A DNA stretch of 64,000 nucleotides, from the NCBI GenBank assembly GCA_947579665.1, contig OX388348.1, positions 13,082,001-13,146,000 on the forward strand, in the 5' to 3' direction. The notes beneath the pieces were generated by a model. That model was not told the DNA's origin, searched no databases, and saw only the letters and a program-made list of their open reading frames with translations. The translations under genes were made by a program, and so were the position numbers. This document shows, piece by piece, positions 58,461-64,000 of this stretch. Origin of the DNA: Sympetrum striolatum (Eukaryota; Arthropoda; Insecta; Odonata; Libellulidae). Position 1 is the first letter of the stretch; every line of letters starts with the position of its first letter.

Positions 58461-59580
58461 ATGGGTGGTTCGAAAAAAACTTTTTTTAAATTTCAGATCG
58501 CTATAGTGCGGAAAAGTTGCGATTGGTATAGACATGAAAAAAGCACTAATTATTATTTTTTGAGCAATGACTTCAAGCCAGTTATGAGAGTAGATGCTTT
58601 CCCATGCCATAAACAGGCAGTTGAAAGATGCGTTAAGCTAGTGACCGAAGCTTCAAGTAAAGTATGTGGACCCAGTTCCAGAAACGGCTATATTACAACC
58701 ACATAACCGTCACACTCAGAGATTCCAACGTTTACACACAAATCCGAATTACGTTGTTCATCGATAGATAAAGGCTAGAAAGGAAACATAAAGAGAGAGA
58801 AAGCGAAATAAATATGTACATTTTGTAAATAACACACCCTACATTGGATGGTTGATTGGGTAGGGTGTGGGTGGAACTCGAAGTACAGCCACGTCCCCGT
58901 GGTGAGTTCTGGGTCGTTTTGTAAACCAAATGAGTCAAGATCTGCACCAAAAATTGAATATTGAAACAAAAAATTACCAAATATTTACCATTAGAAAATT
59001 TCTAAATTATCTGAAAGGAAACCGCCTCGCCTCTCTGTCCAGGTGGGCCTACTCTGCTGTTTTTGACGAAGCTGCGCGACAGACCGAATTCCACTTGAAT
59101 ATCAAAGTTTATATTATATGCTTGGATTTAAGTATATTATTGTTATTGTTTATTATCCAATTATCATTGTAATAGAATTAAACTATAGCATCTCTATAGG
59201 TCGTATGATTAAAATGTACTAAACTGTCAAACTTTGAAATTTTGCAAAAAACTACTAATTTCACTCATTTTGTACTATGTTGCGCGACCGGAAGATATGA
59301 AACAAATGTAAAATAAGTGCCTATAAATTGATTTTACATAATTTTAGTAGTTAATTCATGGTATAGGAACGCAATGAAAACCATCTGGCATGTTCAAAAA
59401 AATTATGAAAAATTAAGGTTTTTCACAATTTTTTGCTAACTTCGATGGCATTGCGCGACCGGAAGACAAATTTATAAAAAAATAATAATTAGTGCTTCTT
59501 TCATGTCTATACCAATCGCAACTTTTCCGCACTATAGCGATCTGAAATTAAAAAAAAAAAGTTTTTTTCGAACCACCCTA
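58461..59580. mobile_element. 1,120-bp DNA transposon relic with 8-bp target duplication
   Basis: Inverted ends of about 100 bp lie at 58463-58561 and about 59476-59578. They share GGGTGGTTCGAAAAAAAC, CAGATCGCTATAGTGCGG, AAAGTTGCGATTGG and GCACTAATTATTATTTTTT. By eye they differ in one T-run length and one or two substitutions. The 8-mer CTGTATAA flanks both sides exactly (58453-58460 and 59581-59588). The interior keeps a coding sliver at 58590-58706 and two or three TGCGCGACCGGAAG words (59281, 59452, and a weaker one at 59072). The near-identical ends suggest recent activity or a recent copy. An 8-bp duplication is known for hAT, P and several other superfamilies, so the class is open. Confidence 0.9.
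58563..58706 (+). pseudogene. Transposon-encoded protein fragment
   Basis: Inside the element the + strand reads NDFKPVMRVDAFPCHKQAVE and then RCVKLVTEASSKVCGPSSRN, ending at TAA after GYITTT. From memory, the string PCH-QAVER-VKLVTEAS-VCG recurs in predicted proteins of arthropod mobile elements, as a C-terminal segment. That would make this the tail of the element's own transposase after a large internal deletion. No catalytic residues can be assigned. It starts just inside the left inverted end, as expected for a deletion derivative. Confidence 0.6.
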
Positions 59581-59588
59581 CTGTATAA

Positions 59589-60240
59589 CTAATTGCAAGT
59601 TCATAATTTCTAAATTTATTATTTAACACTATTTATTTATCAATTAAAATTTGTCCCGTCGAAAAATATCATAGGGCAAAGAGGTGTCCAAGCATTCAGT
59701 AAATACATTTGAAACTTTCTTTTAAATCATTACCTATGGATGACATTCATCGCTGTACCCATTTGTGCTCAAGACATAATTGACTGTCTCCATAGATAGA
59801 GAACGGGACCATAAGCCATAAACCATAGCATAAGATTGAGAAAAGTATGAAAAATTAAATATGGCGAAAGTCTCATGTATCCGGATTGAATCGAATCCAT
59901 ATTTAAACCTCCGGGAAGAAGAATCTAAAGAGTCAAGTCATGAATGATTTTTATTAAAGTTGTTAAAGTGTTTCCCGAGGCAATGAGAGTTTGAATAGGA
60001 AAGGACTCGTTATTGTCAGTCGAGCTCGAAATTCCATTATGTAAATGCGGTTGTTTATTTATATGATACGCGCCGTAATTGCGTTTGCGTGCAATATGTA
60101 TTTAGATAAGCCAAATTGGAAGAAGTATGAATATAAATTGACTTCAGAGTATTAAGGGTTGTGAACACGTAGGGAACTATAGAAGGAAGAACATTCTATG
60201 TAATACCGCTGCATAATGTTGCATAGCAAATAGAAATTAG
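59589..60240. other. AT-rich DNA, no gene seen
   Basis: AT-rich unique sequence without matched repeats. Confidence 0.45.
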
Positions 60241-60244
60241 TTTT

Positions 60245-60350
60245 AGAGATTAGGAAAAAAACAGAATATTTTCGGAAAGGCCCTAGATGGAAGAAGAAAC
60301 TTATTAGTCTCAATCTCACCCAAATAAAGACGATTTTTATTATTATATAC
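60245..60350 (-). repeat. REP-B copy 3 (reverse, truncated)
   Basis: On the minus strand: ATAATAATAAAAATCGTC, TTTATTTGGGTGAGATTGAG, then ACTAATAAGTTTCTTCTTCC and a CATCTAGG end. This matches the start of copy 2 at 48810. Confidence 0.65.
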
Positions 60351-60383
60351 TCAGAATGTTGTCAAGATGCTCGTATTAATGTC

Positions 60384-60590
60384 GATGGGCTCCCGGATAG
60401 TCATGTGGACAGCTACTTTGCCTTTGGTGAAAGCGGTCCCGGGTTCGATTCCCAATGGGAACCAATGAGCGAAATGTCCTAAGCTGTCGAAGCACTTTTG
60501 ATAATACCACTACGTAATGTCGTTTGCTTACACTGTCATTAGACGGAAAGTTGATGTAATCCTCAACCTTTTCATTCGCTACCATACGAC
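60384..60590 (+). mobile_element. tRNA-like SINE, second family
   Basis: GATGGGCTCCCGGATAGTCATG begins it; TAGTCATGTGG is close to the Pol III A box TRGYNNARNGG. The B box GGGTTCGATTCCC lies at 60440-60452. The head differs from the 33727 family, so it is a separate tRNA-derived lineage. After the B box, CCAATGAGCGAAATGTCC and a weakly conserved body follow. Confidence 0.75.
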
Positions 60591-60599
60591 TGTTGGTGA

Positions 60600-60935
60600 C
60601 AGGAATCGAAATTCATAAAATAATGTGAAATTGTTGACAACAATACCGCCAAGATGCAACAATTGCTACTTGTCTATAATTTTCGATACATTATCTTTCG
60701 TCTTATACCGAAACAATTAAGCCGCCACCCATTGTTTGGTAACTTTTATTCTATTGAAAACACACTATCTTAATTGTTGTTGTTTATGTCCACTTAGGGG
60801 AGGCAATCTCGCAGGTGAATATTGTTACATGTTTGTTGTTGTTAATTTGCTACAACAATCATTTGTTACCATTGTTTCGTCAATCTTCGAGTGAATAATT
60901 GTTGACGAATTTCGCAAGTGATCCACCAATAATCC
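60600..60935. repeat. AACAAT/ATTGTT-rich degenerate array
   Basis: About ten AACAAT or ATTGTT words in a little over 300 bp, including TTGTTGACAACAAT, GCAACAATTGC and AATTGTTGTTGTTT. A fixed unit length is not obvious. Non-coding. Confidence 0.55.
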
Positions 60936-61295
60936 TTTAAGCAGCCTGTGAACGTTTTTTACAATGTCTGAGTCACATTTTTATTAGTTTTCAGTTTGTG
61001 TAATTCAACTATCTAAGGTGGAATTATTATTGCTTTAAGAACAGCTGCGCCGTGGGCAGTTTCCTCTATTCTTCATAGACTGAAGCCGAAACGTTTGGAA
61101 ACATGGTCCTTGGAAATTACCAAGTTAAGGAAGCTTATACTTGACCCTAATAGTGTTAAATGAAGGTAATGTGGCTAGTACCTACTGCACTTCTATACCA
61201 AATCTTAGGAAGAGTTTTACCTCCTCTTATTATTTTTGACAATCTGAATTGAATAATGCCTATCATCTTCCACATTATATAAGCATATGAAATGC
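60936..61295. other. AT-rich DNA, no gene seen
   Basis: No gene or matched repeat. Confidence 0.4.
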
Positions 61296-61299
61296 CCTA

Positions 61300-61372
61300 G
61301 CTCGTGATTGAACCCCAGCCCTTTGCGTGGCAGACCAGCGCCATAAACGCCATGCTGCCATGACCTCTAGAA
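61300..61372 (-). mobile_element. tRNA-like sequence, reverse orientation
   Basis: On the minus strand GTCATGGCAGCATGGCG holds an A-box match (TGGCAGCATGG) and GGGGTTCAATCACGAG a B-box match. The spacing is close to tRNA size. I cannot fold a full cloverleaf with paired acceptor ends, so it is more likely a SINE head or tRNA pseudogene than a working tRNA. Confidence 0.55.
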
Positions 61373-61499
61373 CATGTATTCACTTCGATTAAAACCACAT
61401 TAATACAATCTTCATCTATATTTGACTTAAGATAGTGGATATAGAAGTGTTAACCAAACCTCCGTAATTGTTTCTGTCATAACGTAATTCCCATTCGTG

Positions 61500-61960
61500 A
61501 CATTACGGCTTAAAAGTGAATCGCAATACGATACGATGTGCTCCCATCCAACCCATTTTCCTCGCTCCGAATTCAAAATTCAGTCTTTCCTCCCTTACGA
61601 GAGTGTCTCCGCCTTTTGCGTTGTTTTCTTTTGGGTAAATATAAACCTCTTCACTTGAAGGACAAAGCGCTTTCGCTAAGTACCCGAGCATGCTCTAGAC
61701 CTAGAATTTCTACCGTCCTTTTATTTCGCTAGAATTCGCGACCGTAGCCTTCGCTCCTTTAAGTGCCAACGCTCGTTCTCAAATGTGCAGCTAATGAACA
61801 AACATCCCCTGCTTTCTTCAATGAGGAATTCAAAAAAACTCCCGAAGGTGCAATTACTTAACGCAACGAATCGCATCGCGTTATCTCCGTTCTCCATAAA
61901 CACTCTGTACTTTGCTGGAAATTTTTAAGCGTTTTTACGTCTCCAACTATCGAAGTTTAT
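61500..61960. other. GC-richer island
   Basis: GC-richer stretch with 60-codon open frames on both strands over the same bases and no recognisable domain. Confidence 0.35.
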
Positions 61961-62484
61961 CGCATGGACATTTCGAAATTATTTTTTTAACCTTTCCATT
62001 TATATAGAGTGGATAATTTACCTGCATTAAAGAGAAATAACTTTCATAAAATCTAACGCTCGTGCTTACAGCAGTAAAGAAATTACACATTTAGTTAGCA
62101 GTATTAGAATACTTCAAATTAGCTACTTGCTTTCGTTATTAATTATAATTGTAATTATTTCTAAGAAAATGGGCTGTTTGTGTATTCACTGTCATAAAAT
62201 GTTATCCTTTAACCGAAAAACATAATATATATAATTTATACATGTAAAGAAGTAGGAGATATTATCATAAAAATAGTAAAATTCAAGAGGCATAATATAT
62301 ATTAGGTATAATGAAATTCCACTGGATTGTAATTCAATTTTCATATTTTTCGGCAAGTATTCGGCTGAAAAACATTGATCTAAGGATTATTAACGCTCAT
62401 ATTACGTTTATCGATGAACATACAGTTAAGTGTTAAAAATACTTCAGGTGATTAATACAAACCGATTTAGTAGAAAATTTTAAA

Positions 62485-62580
62485 AAAACCGGGACATTTG
62501 GGTGACCCGAACATGTTTTCCGGGACACCGGTTGTAATGATAAAAAATCCGGGAAGCGGGGACGACTGGACACCGAAAGT
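62485..62580 (+). repeat. CCGGGACA-rich fragment
   Basis: AACCGGGACATTTGGG, TTTCCGGGACACCGG and AATCCGGGAAGCGGGG occur within 90 bp of otherwise AT-rich DNA. The CCGGGACA word recalls the 15-bp unit at 22250-23258 but the spacing differs. Likely a mobile-element fragment. Confidence 0.35.
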
Positions 62581-64000
62581 ATAACATATCTCTTCTACCA
62601 TACAATATGTTCCTATGCCCTAAATTTCCTTTATTTCTTGATAATTTATATTTATAAACTTATGTCTGAAACTCAAGAATAAAAAATGGAATATTATAGA
62701 GGTAGAATATCGGCTTGGAAAGTGAGTTGTAGTCTGAAATTTGAGGGAACGATCTCTTGCAATCATATACAGGATTCAGTAGTGAGATAAAAAGGATCGA
62801 GGATTTTAATGAGAAAAAAAGAGTTGAAAATTGAAGGTATTCTGTAAAACATCGCCCGTTTTATTACTGATAGCCGTGGAGTATTTGAAGAGAGTGTATC
62901 AAAGACGAATTATCGGTAGGAAAATTATAGACGCATAATTCTATGAGAATTAAAAAGGTTTTAAAAGCACATTATCAGTATTATTTTCAAAAGCCATTAC
63001 GAAGAAAGTTCTTGCTCTTTTCATGAGTCCATAATCTGAACGAAAACTGGATGGGAAGTCTGCAACAGATTCCATTTTACAAATTAAAGTTGCCAACTCT
63101 TCCTTCCAATATTTCAGGACTTGAGTTTCTTACATCTTTCAAAGAGTTTAAGTTTAATTCGCTATTGTAGCCTTGCAAATCTTGTGAATCGGAGATGATT
63201 AAACTCCTAGGCAAATTTTAAAATTTGCATTCCTTCATTGTCTTATGCTACTGAAGGAAAATTGGCGAGCGTAATACTGAATTATGGTGCAATTCTACGA
63301 CTGCAGTAGGAGCTAAAAATTAGAACAGAATATTTCGCAGGATGACAACTGGGTGATGAATTTTCTCTCTAAAAAAATATAAAAAAACATTTTTCACTAG
63401 CGGCAATCATCATGAAGTTTTTTTATCTAATTTATAAAGACAATTTAGTATGAAATTAATTGTGTTATAAGTATGTAATACAAAATTTAACCCTCAAGTC
63501 GCATTTTTCTTTGAAATGAATGTCTTCATACCCGGTATCGACAACAAACGGTTTAAAGCTCAACACTATCCTAGTTGAGTTTTTTACGTATAAAATTAAA
63601 TAGATTTCTAAATAACTTTCTCTGCGGATATGAAAACTTGCGGCGAAAAAATGTGCAATAAAAGAAAATATTTTAATGTAAGAGCATACATAACGTTTAA
63701 AAATTGACGCGTTCATTTAAAAAATGTAATGAAGAAAAACAGAAAGTGGTATAAATGCAACGGAACTAAATTTGAAAAATCGGCGTGTTACTGAAAATTT
63801 ACCGAAATCACAAGTACAATGGATCAAACGGTACATTTAAATCCATTTACAATTTCTTAAAATTTCATATTTATTATGAAACCATCATTTATTAGACAAC
63901 CTTCTTATGTTGAAGTTTTTATGTGAAGGCCTCACCAGATAAATTTATTGATAATTAATTTACCAAACTCTTGCAACACCTATAACCGTTCATTTTGTTA
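62581..64000. other. AT-rich DNA, no gene seen
   Basis: AT-rich unique sequence to the window end, with short open frames only. Confidence 0.45.

Noticed and set aside
58930..59172. 80-codon open frame inside the transposon as a second protein
   Set aside because: It ends in an AT-rich hydrophobic run and shows no match to known transposon proteins.
61300..61372. Functional tRNA gene on the minus strand
   Set aside because: Pol III boxes are present but I could not pair acceptor and anticodon stems.

Overview
This 64 kb window looks like AT-rich, repeat-dense nuclear DNA from an arthropod, probably an insect. The evidence is a mitochondrial ND1 insertion that uses the invertebrate mitochondrial code (TGA = Trp, AGA = Ser), tRNA-derived SINEs with Pol III boxes, inverted-repeat DNA transposon relics, and no operons or long open frames. 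I found no intact protein-coding gene, rRNA gene, functional tRNA gene or CRISPR array. The open frames present are short, mostly in GC-richer islands, and show no recognisable domains apart from the ND1 copy, a short reverse-transcriptase motif and a transposon-protein sliver. The window is best read as intergenic or long-intron sequence. I cannot name the species.

Layout. Bases 1-3600 hold an ND1 NUMT (921-1839) bracketed by oppositely oriented minisatellite arms (525-690, 2830-2935), then a GC-richer patch. Bases 3600-13000 hold AT-rich unique DNA, a copy of a dispersed family called here REP-A, degenerate tandem arrays, and a pair of related foldback elements (9855-10004, 10765-10910). 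Bases 13000-25000 hold REP-A and REP-B copies, a three-unit array, a reverse-strand SINE, a purine-rich tract, and a composite element with inverted 15-bp repeats (22250-23258). Bases 25000-36000 hold further arrays, a SINE next to a telomere-like hexamer run (33648-33990), and a hAT-type element (34811-35140). Bases 36000-50000 hold more REP-A copies, a tandem run of tRNA-like units (41030-41740), a perfect 21-bp hairpin (43097-43144) and two related foldback elements (47750-47950, 48727-49163). Bases 50000-64000 hold a 983-bp element with 14-bp inverted ends and an internal 315-bp duplication, retrotransposon debris with a reverse-transcriptase motif, a well-preserved 1,120-bp transposon with an 8-bp target duplication (58461-59580), and several tRNA-like SINE relics.

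Two patterns cut across the window. First, REP-A occurs about ten times, almost always on the + strand, and keeps an internal hairpin and an A-rich end. Second, most of the long degenerate arrays are rich in AACAAT/ATTGTT. Nothing here assembles into a pathway; the genes do not work together because no host gene is identifiable. Repeat family names REP-A, REP-B and REP-C are labels invented for this answer, and all similarities were judged by eye.
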